The notes beneath the pieces are model-generated. The model made no database searches and had not been told where the DNA came from. It worked only from the letters and a program-made list of their open reading frames with translations. The position numbers and the translations under genes were made by a program. Shown here one piece after another: positions 1 to 11,627 of a stretch of DNA of 64,000 bases (position 1 is its first letter; each line of letters opens with the position of its first letter). Origin of the DNA: Selaginella tamariscina (lineage: Eukaryota; Streptophyta; Lycopodiopsida; Selaginellales; Selaginellaceae); assembly GCA_003024785.1 (NCBI GenBank), contig PUQB01000123.1:465399-529398 (forward strand), in the 5' to 3' direction.

Positions 1-2
1 CT

Positions 3-1117
3 CCTATTCTTGGCGGGCACATGGGACATCGTCGGGTGATGGAGAAGCTGCACAGATCTTTCTATTGGCCGGAGTTGCGAGGAGATGTGATTCGGTATGT
101 GCGTAGCTGTGTGTGGTGCCAAGCTCGCAATACTCCCCCATGTGCTTCGGAAGGACGGTTGGAGTCAATTGCAGTTTCTCGTCCGTTTGAATTGGTGGCA
201 TTTGATTTGATGGGACCTTTTCCGCGGTCAACTGCTGGTAACGAGTACGTTATTATTGCTTCTGATTACCTAACTCGTTGGGTAGAAGTTGGTGCTCTTG
301 CTAGTGCGACTGCTTCTGCTGTTGGTCAGTTTCTCCTAATCGGGTCGTGTTTCAGCATTCTTGTCCGGAGCGAATTCTCTCGGATAATGGTCCTGCATTT
401 ATGGCTGAGGCATTTCATGTTTTGACATCTCGACTAGGGATACGCCACACTTTCACAAGTGCTTATCATCCTCAGACAGATGGTTTAGTGGAACGGCTCG
501 TCAGAACCTTCAAGGGGATGATCGCAAAGTATGTGAACTTTCAACATTCAGATTGGGATGGTTATCTGCCGTCTCTCCGATATGCTTATGTCACTGGAGT
601 TCAAAGTTCCATTGGTACTTCCCCATATAAGCTCTTGTATGGTCATGACCCGGTGTTGCCAACGGAGTTGGGTTTGCCTTCTCGGTTACCGCGAGCTGCT
701 GATGCTAGGTCGTGGGATCGGTATCTGACGAGCATTCTTCCATTGGTTCGTGCGGAGTCAGCAGAACACTTGGGCCGCGTACAAGTAGGACAACAACAAC
801 GCTACAACTCGCATCATCGTCCTCCTACGGAGTACAAGGTTGATGAACTGGTGTTGGTTCGTTTTCCCAAGCTTACGGTACGTGGTTTAGCTAAGAGTCT
901 CCTTCCTCAGTGGAAAGGACCGTATCGAGTGCTACGGCAAGTAGGGCCACAGGTTTATGAGGTTCGGCACGACATTCAACCCGATCCTCCGGAGATTGTA
1001 CATGTGCAACGGTTGAAGCATTTTGTGCAACGGGAACAAGTTGTGCCGCCTACAGATCCACCAGTGCCTCCTCCTGATGTTCCTCCAGATCCGGGCCCGT
1101 CTACAAGAGAACCCTAA
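3..1117 (+). pseudogene. Ty3/gypsy integrase, partial, one frameshift
   Basis: Inserts retroelement cDNA into the genome. The translation starts in an HHCC zinc finger (GGHMGH followed by CVWC), continues into the DDE core with D in FELVAFDLMGPFP, D in ILSDNGPAF and E in DGLVERLVRTF, and ends with a GPY/F module (WKGPYRVL). The C-terminus is proline-rich. The frame breaks near position 338: FLL continues as NRVVFQHSCPERIL only if one A is restored in the short A run. The reading frame is therefore dead as written, unless the missing base is a sequencing error. The N-terminal part of the polyprotein is cut off by the window edge. Confidence 0.9.
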
Positions 1118-1134
1118 CCAACTTACACCCTTCC

Positions 1135-1146
1135 GAGAGGAGGGGA
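1135..1146 (+). other. Polypurine tract of the Ty3/gypsy element
   Basis: Purine run GAGAGGAGGGGA directly before the TG that opens the putative 3' LTR. This is the expected position for the plus-strand primer of reverse transcription. Confidence 0.7.
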
Positions 1147-1308
1147 TGATGTAAGATCCACGTGTACGGCTGCATGTGCACATACTATTATTAGCGTAGT
1201 GGATTTTGATACCGTCGGATTGGATTCAATCTGGACCACTCGCTCTTGTATATAAGTTAGGGTTTCTGAACTAATGGAGATACACATTTCTATATTCGAG
1301 CTCTCACA
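1147..1308 (+). repeat. Putative 3' LTR of the Ty3/gypsy element (about 162 bp)
   Basis: Starts TGATGTAAGATCC immediately after the polypurine tract and ends in CTCTCACA. A TATA-like TGTATATAAG lies about 60 bp before the end. The LTR is unusually short, but the minus-strand relative at 63473-63680 has the same plan and shares the GATGTAAGAT-like start. The 3' boundary is chosen from the CA ending and is not confirmed by a second LTR or a target duplication. Confidence 0.6.
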
Positions 1309-1739
1309 ATGCTTATTAAAATAAAAATTCATGTTTTTTGATTGGCTAACAGAATAAAAACCGAATAAAATTAACGGTTTTCTGAGATTTACATATGTGC
1401 TAAAATTAAAAATAAAAATATTGAAAAATACATGGCTGTTCATTTTGGATTTTTTAAAAATTTATGACCATTAATTAGGTAATTAGAAACTCTTTACGAA
1501 ATAAATCATATTCTTAGCATATACCAGTTTTTCTATAATATATGCTAGTATAACAATTATTTAATGTGTTTGACCATGTAATATTCCACAAAATAACAAT
1601 TATTTAACAAACGTGATTGGCTATGTAATATTCCATGGAAAAACCATGTAATATTCCACTAAATAACAATTATTCAATGAAGGTGTTTGATTATGTTATA
1701 TTTTATAAAATAACAGTTATTAAGCAATGGGGTTTGATC
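1309..1739. other. AT-rich spacer
   Basis: No coding signal. Contains short direct repeats of the type taatattcca with ataacaattattta (about 1540-1720), repeated three to four times with variation. Confidence 0.5.
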
Positions 1740-2000
1740 AGGTAATGACATTTTTATTTTGCCAGAAACCTTTTGTCATTAATGCAGGGGCAGGACCAGT
1801 AGAACATCTATGTGGGTTTCCTTTGATATCAAACATGCAAGAACAACCCTTTCTAAAGAATTATAAGACCTCAACAGGCTGGGTGGGATGTTCTTGTCAA
1901 CTTGTTAAATACCTTCAAATTTGCTAAGTTTACAGGAATTAAACCGGACAGCATGTTTGGGGCAGGTAATGTACCTTCAAGTATCATCTACATATGGATG
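1740..2000 (-). pseudogene. LRR receptor remnant, copy 1
   Basis: The minus strand reads FDIKGNPHRCSTGPAPAL and then soon reaches a stop. A GNP...C motif of this kind caps the leucine-rich ectodomain of plant LRR receptor-like proteins and kinases. The neighbouring DNA (about 1880-1990) aligns by eye with the better preserved LRR fragment at 16013-16160, including the stretch that follows aggaattaaac and the later gcaggtaatg. No continuous LRR frame survives. It belongs to the segment duplicated at about 16 kb. Confidence 0.5.
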
Positions 2001-2439
2001 ATTTAGCAACTTTATTTTGGCATGTACGAAGACATCCTTCTCATGCCCTGGCTGTTCTTCGAGCCCACGTTCAGTGGACTCTTCAATGAAGGGATGATGC
2101 TCTTTGCAAATGCCAAGCCTCGGCATTTTCCGAGAGCATAGGAACTATTTAAAATATGCCCTTTTGGCACGTGATCTTATCGGAAAAGATGATCAGTGGA
2201 AAAATTGTTCAGTCGGGTGCTATCACTTTTTATACGTGTGTTCTGCTATGTTTGATAGATTGCTAAATAGGGAGCTTTTGTGTAATATCATGCCTCAACG
2301 ATATGCTAAGAAGACTACCGGAACGAGAAGATGCGCACTATAGAGGTTGCAGATGTGTGACAATCATGAAGATCGTATATATTTCATTTTGGCAATTGAT
2401 ACATTCTCTCACAGCTAAAATTGTGACTATGGTCTAGAA

Positions 2440-2637
2440 CAAACGATGCTGATGAGGAAGCACATGAGTCTCTTAGCGGGAGCTCTATGTTTGGATTCCC
2501 TGGCTAAGTATGTCAAGTCTCTGGCATGATCCTTCATCTGTCTCTCTAGACTACACACGCTACTGCCATTTGCTGCCTTGGAGTTATGCCCATCTCTGCA
2601 ACTGCAATCCCATCTCTAAGCTTCTTTCCAAGTGCCA
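2440..2637 (-). pseudogene. Small unknown gene family, degenerate copy A
   Basis: The minus strand starts MALGKKLRDGIAVAEMGI and keeps DNA similarity to copies B and E (for example the part reading cttggctctgtatgccaaa there), but the frame is broken after about 35 residues. The function is not recognised. See copy B for the family description. Confidence 0.55.
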
Positions 2638-2904
2638 TTTGTATTGTAAGGAAATCAAGGAAAGTAATAAACACTTTTAGGTGTTTGAACAATTCATGGT
2701 GGTCACGCCACTCACAGAATATTCTTCTCACTCAATTCAAATTCAATTATTTATTTATTGGAGGGATAATGTTTTCAAATTAATGTCTATATCTGTTACA
2801 CTCATGAGATGTGCATGATGTTATATATGTTTCTTCTGTATTATTCGAGGTTTCGGCAATCGCAGTTGCCTTGCACTGACTTACAGTACTTATTGTGTGT
2901 GTTT

Positions 2905-2907
2905 CTC

Positions 2908-2940
<33 letters not shown>
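2905..2940. repeat. (TA)n microsatellite
   Basis: Perfect TA dinucleotide run in spacer DNA directly before the inverted block at 2960-3025. Confidence 0.9.
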
Positions 2941-2941
<1 letters not shown>

Positions 2942-2959
2942 GATCAGAGCTACAACAAC

Positions 2960-3025
2960 AACAGAAGTAACATGGTGGGTAAATTTTGGGATGGTCGTTT
3001 GGAGAAGTCAGTGAACAGGTTCCTC
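2960..3025. repeat. Inverted fragment of the LRR-segment duplication
   Basis: Reads agtaacatggtgggtaaa and onward through gggatggtc and gaagtcagt. This matches the reverse complement of 16195-16270, whereas the DNA directly to its right (3026 onward) matches 16270 onward in the same orientation. This is a local inversion in one of the two duplicated segments. Confidence 0.75.
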
Positions 3026-3440
3026 AAGTAGAACTCAAGCTTCTTGGTAAGTGTTGTGTGTAGAACTGTCTATGGAGCAACAAAAACAAGTACAAGTTCC
3101 TAAACACCTCATAATTCATCTTGCTAAGACAGAGATTTACAATGTGGGAAGATATTGTACTAGTTTTGATACATTGTAAGTGTGAACTTTGTGCATGTAT
3201 AGTGTGTTTTCAAAGCTACCTTTCCATTCCTTTCCAATTTATTTTCCAGCAGGAATGCGGTAGCATACGATCTGCTCATGTCGTAGAAATGGTGATTTCA
3301 TATTAACTTTGTTTCATGTCAACACTCGAGAGAATAATTGCAAAATAAAATATGATTGACAAGGTAATTATATGTATACAGACATTCTGTGCTGCATAAA
3401 CTAAGGAAGTGTACATATTAATGTACAACGAGCGTTACGA
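3026..3440. other. Spacer shared with 16265-16700
   Basis: No gene is apparent. The sequence (gtagaactcaa..., ctgtctatggagcaa, aagtgtgaactttgtg) matches the region right of the 16-kb LRR fragment, which ties both loci to one duplication. Confidence 0.6.
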
Positions 3441-3442
3441 GC

Positions 3443-3715
3443 CTATATTATGTGGTTGAGGATAAAAAAAGATCCTGACGAGGAAGAAGATGAATTTCCC
3501 ACTCTGGCAGAGAACGTCTCCTTGGCAGCTGCTACTGCGGAATCCTTGGCTCTGTATGCCAAATTCCTGACACAAATCTTCACCTCGTCCAACCTCATCG
3601 CACACATGTCCTTGCGTACAACACATGCAACTAATGCTTGCTGCCTGGAATTGATCCTGGCAATGCCCATCTCGGCTATACCCATGCCGTCTCTCAACTT
3701 CTTTGCCAGTGCCAT
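3443..3715 (-). CDS. Small unknown protein, family copy B (90 aa)
   Basis: An open frame of 90 residues starting MALAKKLRDG and ending SFFILNHII. Five related sequences lie in the window (A 2440-2637, B here, C 4325-4581, D 16695-16870, E 17363-17680). Copies B and E keep open frames, and the conserved core is a basic-amphipathic start (MALxxKLRxG.AxAEM.IARIN) followed by EVK..VRNLAYRAKDS. That second block faintly resembles the EDVID-region wording of plant NLR coiled-coil domains (VRDLAYDAEDV-like), but this is only a resemblance. A TATA-like CTATAAAAAT lies about 45 bp upstream of the ATG. The gene sits next to LRR receptor debris, so it may come from a decayed resistance-type locus. Function unknown. 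Confidence 0.5.
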   Translation of the reverse strand: MALAKKLRDGMGIAEMGIARINSRQQALVACVVRKDMCAMRLDEVKICVRNLAYRAKDSAVAAAKETFSARVGNSSSSSSGSFFILNHII

Positions 3716-3757
3716 TCTATAGTTTGTGACGAGCAGACGAACTGATGATAAGATATG

Positions 3758-3768
3758 GAGAATTTTTA
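3758..3768 (-). promoter_or_regulatory. TATA-like box for copy B
   Basis: The minus strand reads CTATAAAAAT about 45 bp before the MALAKK start codon, a plausible position for a TATA box with a short leader. Confidence 0.35.
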
Positions 3769-4324
3769 TAGCGGAAAACGGCAGCTGACGGAATATCCCT
3801 GCACATAAATGTCTTCTTGTTGTCATGCGCGCCCATGTATTGTACAGTATACGTGCTTTTGCTACGTGTCATATATATATATATATATGACGTTGTATCC
3901 AAGCTTTTATGCAGTGGAGCTTATCTTCTTTGAAAAATCATATCAAGGATAAGATGCAGAGGTGGATGAGATGTGACATTCAACATGGTTTAAGTTGTGA
4001 ATTCTATTTTTTTTACTGGGAATAAACAATAATATTTAATACATTATCCATGTATACATACATCCATATACACAGTTTGGCTGTACACACGCAAATAAAT
4101 AAACATACGATATTTTTTATTATAATTATCTAAATTATTTTCTTAGTTTTACCAAGATCTATGTATGATCATATCCAAGCCCATTTGTACCAGCATTTCT
4201 CGTTCACCCGCAGATTTAGAAATGTAAGCCGCATTATAACCATGTATTTTTGAATTTGAATTTGAAGGGTTTGATTACAACAAAATTCGTATTATACATA
4301 TGCATTGACCACTCTGCGATCTAA

Positions 4325-4581
4325 TTAGAGGGCAAAGGATTCAGATGAAGAGCATGAATTTCCTACTCTAGCAGAGAGAGTCTCTGTGGCAGCTCTGACA
4401 GTGGAACCCTTGGCTCTGTATGCCAGATTTCTGCAAGAATTCCTCATCTCTTCGAGCCTGCCTGTGCATCGGAAGTGATCCTCCTTATGAACAACTGTTG
4501 CCACTGTTTGCTACATTCAGTTGATCCTGCAATGCATTTCTGCAATTGCAATACCTTCTCTGAGCTTCTTCACAAGCGCCA
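4325..4581 (-). pseudogene. Small unknown gene family, degenerate copy C
   Basis: The minus strand begins MALVKKLREGIAIAEMHCRIN and then hits a stop. The rest of the family core is visible in other frames (ctggctctgtatgccagatt and the SSS/TFSA-coding part). It is closest to copy E at 17.4-17.7 kb and shares its upstream DNA (tgtgtgaagatatactg). Frameshifts make it non-coding as written. Confidence 0.55.
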
Positions 4582-4689
4582 TGTGTTTGCATTTGTCCAA
4601 TGCGTATTGTGTGAAGATATACTGATGACTGGAAATGCTAAAAACTGTTTTGTGTGTGTGTGTGCGCGCGAGTGTGGGTGTGATCACAT

Positions 4690-4765
4690 ACAACATCAAA
4701 CCTTGTCCGGCTCCATGATTTCCGGGTCGGAACTGCAGCCGCAGCCGCCATATGTATATTACGAA
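4690..4765 (+). pseudogene. First-exon-like fragment of the WDSVLEQP gene family
   Basis: The sequence around ccttgtccggctccatg, tttccgggtcgg and cagccgcagccgcc matches 17888-17945 in the same orientation and, in reverse complement, 22545-22610. It looks like a fragment of the first exon of the small gene at 22117-22640. No downstream exon is visible here. Confidence 0.4.
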
Positions 4766-4819
4766 GGAATGTTTAAAGTTTATTCACGGGCTAAATACAA
4801 GTGTACATAAAAAACATTC

Positions 4820-5935
4820 CAACGGATTTTTATATAAACCTACTCTCTTATTCTCATCCCAAGCATCGCTGAGTGTTCGAAAAGAAAGTAATCGATTCAT
4901 ACTTTTACGGGTCTAGTCTCTCGCCCGGATACTGTCTCGAGCTTCAATCTCCAAACCATAGCTCACAAGCACACACCAAAGCAACAAACAAACACAAACA
5001 AACAAGGCCAAACCAATCTGCAGCATGCCCAAAGTAGCTCCATGACAACCACTATAGCAATCATATACACATCCACCAAGCTCAAACATCAAATGCCCAA
5101 GGATATGCCCAATACGCATCAGAATGACCACTTATTGCAAACACACCAAACCTCTTCATAAACAAGAACCATCATTGCAGCTGCCCTTTTATAAGATACC
5201 CATTAAACCTTAGAGCAATCCCCGCAAACTGTATAGCAAATGCCCATCAAAGAGAATAACACCGTACCAGAGTAACCATACTTGTTTCCAAGCATGGGAG
5301 CCTCACGCTCGGGGTACTAGGCTCAACGCACACGCCGACAAGCCATAAATGGTGGTCCTTACCACCTCAAATGGGGCCGCACTTCCACTAGTAGCTCAAA
5401 TCCCGGGAAGTCGACTCAAAAAAGATACCATTACTGCAACCAGCAAAAGGCAATGAAGCGCAAAACGCAAATGCCTGAACCAACAAAGTGTATAACTCCT
5501 TTTGGACACCCAACTAGCAACACGTGTTCGGGGTCTTCAGTCTCTGACCATTCAGCACAGGCCCGTAGGTGGTGCCTAACCCGAATCAGTGAGCCAATCA
5601 AGTGCATACGAATTTGCCACACAGCTTTGCCCATTCACCGCAAGTGCCACAAGGAACAACAACGTCGCCAGGAACACGACCATCCACATACACATATGCA
5701 AGTGTCAGCAACATGTCACTCGGGTCTTCAGTCCTCTGACTTTCAGCACATGCCCGTAGGCGGGCCTAACCCAAGCAACGAGCTAATCAAGTGCGCATGC
5801 CACCAGAAACAACCTCCATAAACAACCAACATCACACCATAAAGGACAACCAATGTCGCTTGGAACACGACCATCCACATACACCTCCAAAAACAACCAG
5901 CATCCCACAGAACAAATTACACGTCTACTAACCAT
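4820..5935. other. Unclassified block, less AT-rich than its surroundings
   Basis: This stretch is clearly richer in C and A than the flanking DNA and has no convincing reading frame on either strand. Its right part contains a diverged tandem duplication (see 5517-5885). A short piece at 4785-4803 (ggctaaatacaagtgta) recurs inside the dead UDP-glycosyltransferase at about 44220. It may be a decayed mobile element or non-coding transcript, but no terminal structure was found. Confidence 0.4.
5517..5885. repeat. Diverged tandem duplication, unit about 180 bp
   Basis: Two consecutive units share, in order: cgggtcttcagtc with ctctgac, ttcagcaca, gcccgtagg, cctaaccc, aatcaagtgc, and ggaacacgaccatccacat. 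The first spans about 5517-5699 and the second about 5700-5885. Small gaps and substitutions separate them. Confidence 0.7.
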
Positions 5936-6133
5936 GAAGCTTCCTCAATAAAATCAATGACCATTGCCCCCACATGCAAGACCAGAACAAGAGTAAATGC
6001 CACCAAATCACCATGTCTAAACAAAAGGACCACCACTGAACCATGGTAATACTCGTAGATAGCTATGGGTGACGAGGCCATGCTGTAATCCGCATCCTCA
6101 TATGTACCATTATGTAATTATATAACTCATGAC

Positions 6134-6260
6134 CAGTGATATATGCCGTAATAAATGCTACAGATTATAGTAATTAAATAAATTAATAATTAGTAAATTA
6201 ATAATTAAATTAGTAATTAAATATTTCTGTAGCATTCTTCGACTACGAATTTAATCACTG
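6134..6260. mobile_element. MITE-like inverted-repeat element, copy 1 (about 127 bp)
   Basis: The left end CAGTGATATATGCC, followed by AATGCTACAG, is mirrored by the right end (CTGTAGCATTCTTCGACTACG to TCACTG). The interior is AT-rich and contains taataattagtaaattaat. The same TIR and interior plan is seen at 59894-60012, where insertion is proven by an empty paralogous site. No clear target duplication was found here. Confidence 0.65.
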
Positions 6261-9163
6261 CTCGTGGCACTACCTGGGACTGCAAATTATAAAGTATGTC
6301 CAAATAAATCATTTTTTCTTATTGTCTTTTTTATGGACTAAATGTTGGTAGAAATTGTATTAAATTTTGTCCGATAAATTTTAATAACACTAATTTACTT
6401 CAAAAATTCTCTAACAGAGAGAAAATGAATGAATTTTTAGTATAATTTAATAACTTTATACTATCACTGTTTTTTTCCTTAGATGTATATATTAAATATT
6501 TATTTATTTATTATAATTATATTTTATAATACTTATTAAGTATAATTTATTTAATAACATGTTTAATAATTTGCATGGTATGTACAACTCTAGATGTTGC
6601 ACTAATTACATGTGAATGTCTAAATTGGATATGTAAACATTTATCCACATGCATTTGGATCTACATAGGATTCATTTGCATGTTGAAAAATATCTTTAAT
6701 TGTTAACATTTTATTTTCTTTTATCACGTGATCAAATTAAGCAACTTGGGAAATGATTTTTTCTTTATTATAAAATCTTAACTTAAGTATATCCTTTAAC
6801 TTATGAAAAACGTTAAGTGGTTATAAGGTTTCATGATCAAATCTTGCAATAAATGTCACAATCATATGTGTTATAATGATTGTCAATAGGCTCTACACAC
6901 CAATGACGTCCACTGTGGAAAAGACTTATGTTTACTATTTATTAATAAATATACAAAACACTACATGGTATGAGAAGTTTAAGGTGCTTAAAAATTACCT
7001 CTTTTTTTACAGCCTAATGCTACTATTCCATTAGATATCATATTTCTCAACCATTTTAAACACATTTTTAGAACATATTATTCTTCATATAACACGTTTG
7101 TTAACTTTGTTAACCTTGAGTCATTGTAGAGAAAACATAGTTATATATTTTATAATGTCTTCATTAAGAAATATACTTTTTTACTTTCCCTTTAAGTCTA
7201 TAATCAAAACTAAAGTAATAAAAATTCGTATTAAAATGAAAAGAATTTTTTACCTAATTGAGTTATAATTATTTTCATCTTCCTCTTGATTTCAAAAAAA
7301 TTCATAAATTCATAAAGTATAGGAGAACACCTCATATGCTAGCCATCCTACCTTTTGTTTACACATTATTTTACAAACCTCTTTAAAAAATTTAAAAACC
7401 TCTCACCACCAAATATTTTAACTTCAAGAAAATTTATAAGATGATGAACTTGTCCTTTCATAAATATTATTGATAAACCTAACTCAAGCTTACAAACTAT
7501 TTCACATGCAAACTCTTTTCATATGTGTAATTTTTGGAGAGAATCTCTTTAAAAGTTAATTTTATTAAGGAATATATTGCATCTTTAGTAAGCTTATTCA
7601 CATGTAAATAAAGTACATTAATATTATTATATTATATATATATGTATGTATGTATGTATGTATTTAGTTTAATTAAATACATGTTTTACACAAGAGTTAT
7701 AATGTGTTGAAATAATGTCATGGACACCTCTTCACCTCTTATATTTTACCCCACTCACCACTATACTAAATCAACGAGATGCGTTGTTGATCTCGAGGGA
7801 TAGCAGCAACTTGTGTAAAAGGCCATATATTATTCTTAATTAGGCTCTTTTAAACTCAATTACTATTCTTAACTCATGAGTTTAACAACTACTGACTTAG
7901 AAATAAATTTCCACACATTTATTGGATTAAAGGTAATTAAATAATTAAGTCCATTTAAGCGATTGAAGATAATAATTGAGTAAAAGTAATTAAATAATTA
8001 AGTTTAAGTATAAATTTAAAATAACAACTAAATTAGAGAGTAATATATTTAAAATTTACTTAAAATAAAACTCATCAAGTTAATAATATTAATTATTGTT
8101 AATTAATGATAATAGTTGAGTTAAGGATACAACTTATGAAATAAAATCACCTTAAAAATAACAACTATGTCAAGGGAATAACTACATTACGCTAGGGTAA
8201 GAATAATAACATGTAAATACTAAAAATTATTAAATAAATTAAATCCAGCAATGATGGACATGTGTATTTGTTGTGTTTGTATATATTGATTTATAATAGT
8301 TGGAATGATATGAATGAGAAATAAACGAACTTGATCAATTACAACAACTTATTACATGTAATATTTATTAGTTTTATATTTTTACATAAAAGCTACATAA
8401 GTTTCCTTGCTACACGTTCACATTTCCAGCTCTAGTTTTACCATGAGCACCTACTCTTCCACTTCAAAAGCCAAAGAAGCAGTGCCATTAAGGTGTGGAA
8501 TCAATCATTTGCAGCCCTAGCCACAGAACAAAGCATGCTGATGGCTTTAGCCCGAGAAGTTACTCTTGGACTTTGAAGGGAATGCAAATGATATTACTTT
8601 TGTTCATCGTACATATCATGCAAGACACATCTATCCCATGGAAACACCCTGATAATAATATTTAAAAGGAGTGTCTCATGGCAACTTTATATGAAGAATT
8701 TGAGACATGTATTATATTTATGTACATTTATGAATTAAACTTCTTATACATTTTCTTTAATATATTAATACTAGATATAGTGTATATAATAGTGATAGAG
8801 GTGTGATATATAAGCCTCATAGAAAGTATATATTATACTTCATACTATATTATAAACATTGATTTGTAAGATTAATGCGGAGGCTATGAAAAAGATTTGG
8901 CAAGACATTCAGTCACATTGTACATCGGCATCGAAAAGCAGTTAGAAAAAAAGGAAAAGAAAAGCCATATTTCAGAAATATTACAAAAAAAACAAGGACA
9001 ATGTATATTGCTCCTTCTAAGCTGGGCGTGGTGGATGGTCAAAATATATATATCTATATGTAAGTGTTTTATATGTTAAACTTATTTATAATCATAAAGA
9101 ATATATATATTAAATATTATTTTTTCTTTACTTTCTTCATTTCATAAATTCCCATTTTCTGAA

Positions 9164-9283
9164 ATGGGCAGCACTATATCATATGCTGAAGTTAAACAAA
9201 AACTTATTGAATTAGGTGAACAAGCGTTTGAAGAACCCTTAGGCAGTGAAGAGATTAAAATAATGCTTAGGAGGCATGTGTGA
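9164..9283 (+). CDS. Short open frame of 39 codons, unknown
   Basis: Reads MGSTISYAEVKQKLIELGEQ and continues to RRHV before a TGA. The composition (E, K, L, A, Q with few N or F) is unlike the surrounding chance frames and would form an amphipathic helix. It could be an isolated exon or a remnant, since the upstream pyrimidine-rich DNA resembles a splice-acceptor region. No homology is recognised. Confidence 0.2.
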   Translation: MGSTISYAEVKQKLIELGEQAFEEPLGSEEIKIMLRRHV

Positions 9284-10404
9284 ACAGTCTATTCTTCGAT
9301 GTTATCAAAACTGGTTTAATAGATACATGTTTTTGTTTTAAATTATCCTAATTAATATAGTATTATCTTTATTAATAATGATTAGTTACATTAATTATTA
9401 TATTGTTAAAATTTTTATGCTATACATTATTAATTGCACTAAAGAAAACATTATGAAGTTAATAATAATAAAATTTTGCATTATTTAAAAGGTTCAATAG
9501 TCTATCACACGTACATTTGATGTTTTTGAGGCCATCTTTATCATAACTTAAATTACATACTTATAAAATTTAATTTGTTTTGCATTCGTTTTTAAAAAAA
9601 CTCTTAAGTGACAGTATGTCACTTTAATTATTTTTATTTTACATTCACATTAACTTTTTTTCTTGATATAATGTTTATGTCATAAGATGTTTAATTCACA
9701 TAAATACTTATGTATTTTCGCACATGTACTTAAACTTAAAATTTATATTTATTCTCAATTAACACATATTTTATTCATTATGTATGCATTATACTAATAT
9801 ATATAACAATCATAAGTATGTGTACACACACACACACACACACACACAACACACTATATATATATATATATATATATATTTTAATATGTAGTATGTAAGT
9901 TGTGTTAATAAATAATTTTATGGTATATTTAATTTTTATCTTATAAAATTATATGTCACATAGATATTTAAGAGACATAATAAGAATATAATTTCCATTT
10001 AATATAAATATTTTATTAATAAATATATAAATTTGTATTATATTATTAATTACTGTTTAATACTTAGATCCGGTATATAAATTTGATGGAATAAAATTAT
10101 AAATATTACTATTATTAAAAATTATATTATGTTTCATGCAGGATACCTACACATTAAATACTAAGGGTCAAACGTGTAATTTAAATGACCTCAAAAGTTC
10201 TTATAAAATTAATTAAGGTTATACATAAATTTTAAAATAAGAATTTTTTAATGTAATTTTGGTGCGAATGCAACATGTATAACATAAATTAAAGTTATAT
10301 ATATACTTAAATATAAAAACCTGTGCAAGTAAAAACCCATCAAAATAACTCTTCCCAAAGTATGCCATTTAAATACATAAATACACAAAATTCTTCTGTA
10401 TGTC

Positions 10405-10500
10405 TATAAAAGAAGCGTGAAAGTGACACACAAGTTCCCGAAGAGGCTCGTATTTCACATAAGTTCACACAAAAGAGCAAATTTTTGCATTGTGGATGTC
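10405..10500 (+). pseudogene. Fragment of the WDSVLEQP small gene family
   Basis: The plus strand reads KKRESDTQVPEEARISHKF and then reaches SKFLHCGCPIL and a stop. It matches 18160-18245 (KKHESETQVPKEVHIS), and the last exon of the gene at 22117-22640 reads TQSQLEVPKELHIS. An isolated exon-like island in AT-rich DNA, probably a dispersed remnant. Confidence 0.45.
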
Positions 10501-10988
10501 CCATCTTGTGAGTGTCATATGTCCATCTTTTACCACATTCTAAAATGTGTTTACAAATGTATATGATTTATTACGTATATATTCAGTCTATGCATACATA
10601 GTTTGTATGCATAGGTGAAATTGATCATCTATAACATAATTAATGAGACGTAGTCATTACATTTGTGTTTAATTAACTATTGTGATTAATAAGATTAAAA
10701 GTTGACATACAAAATTATAGAATATATACACTTGCATAACACGGCCCTGCGTAGGACATGTATAACAAATAAAAAAAGATAACATTATATTTTATAACAA
10801 AGTTTAATAATGTGGATTCTTATGTTGATTTCTTTATCAAATAATTTATTTTTTAAAAAATTTTTGATGCATATTTCGGATATCAAAATATAATAGCTGG
10901 TTTGGCTGTATACCTGCACACGTATTAGTGTAATTTGAATAATTATATTATATATTATTTAAAATGGAATGTTAAATTTTAATTATTT

Positions 10989-11022
<34 letters not shown>

Positions 11023-11584
11023 CTATAGTCATGTTTGTACATGCTATAAAAATGTTGATATATTATCTTTTCATTATTTTTGCTTATAATCTGAAATTAA
11101 AAGATAATAGCTGGTTTAAATAATGTACTGTATATAGGTAATATACGCTCATTGATATTCGTCTTGAATAATGTAAAATCTCGCTCCATTGTGCATACTG
11201 GATTATTGACTTATTCTTTCATACTTTTGTAATATATTGGGTATTTGCATGTGTATCTTGATTGTATGTGTGCATGTGTGACTTAAGTGTGTGCATGTGT
11301 CTGTTGAGTGCATGGATGTGTGTGACTCTTGAGTGTTTGTCTATGTATCAGGTCATATGTGTGTCTGTGTTTAAGTCTCAAATGTAGGTGTACAAACACA
11401 ATATTATGTGTATAATGTGTTAATGGAGTGTTATTTAAGTTTTAATTAATAGTATGTATTAGATGTTCTTAAGGAAGTCCCTTTTGTGCTTTACTAGTAC
11501 ATTTTCATGAGTTCTTTTGGCAAGCATATTGTTATATGTATGAATATAAAACACATATAACACACACACATACATATATGTGTG

Positions 11585-11627
<43 letters not shown>

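Larger units (their letters stand above)
1..1308 (+). mobile_element. Ty3/gypsy LTR retrotransposon, 3' portion
   Basis: The window opens inside a Ty3/gypsy polyprotein. The integrase order (zinc finger, catalytic core, GPY/F module) is followed directly by the stop codon, a purine-rich tract and an LTR-like sequence that begins TG and ends CA. The 5' part (gag, protease, reverse transcriptase, RNase H and 5' LTR) lies outside the window, so LTR identity and the target duplication cannot be tested. No chromodomain is visible after the GPY/F module. A degenerate relative lies on the minus strand at the right edge of the window. Confidence 0.9.

Noticed and set aside
5281-5410. Possible tRNA or SINE head near ggggtactaggctcaacg
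   Set aside because: No A-box/B-box pair with tRNA-like folding and no poly-A or target duplication could be recognised by eye.
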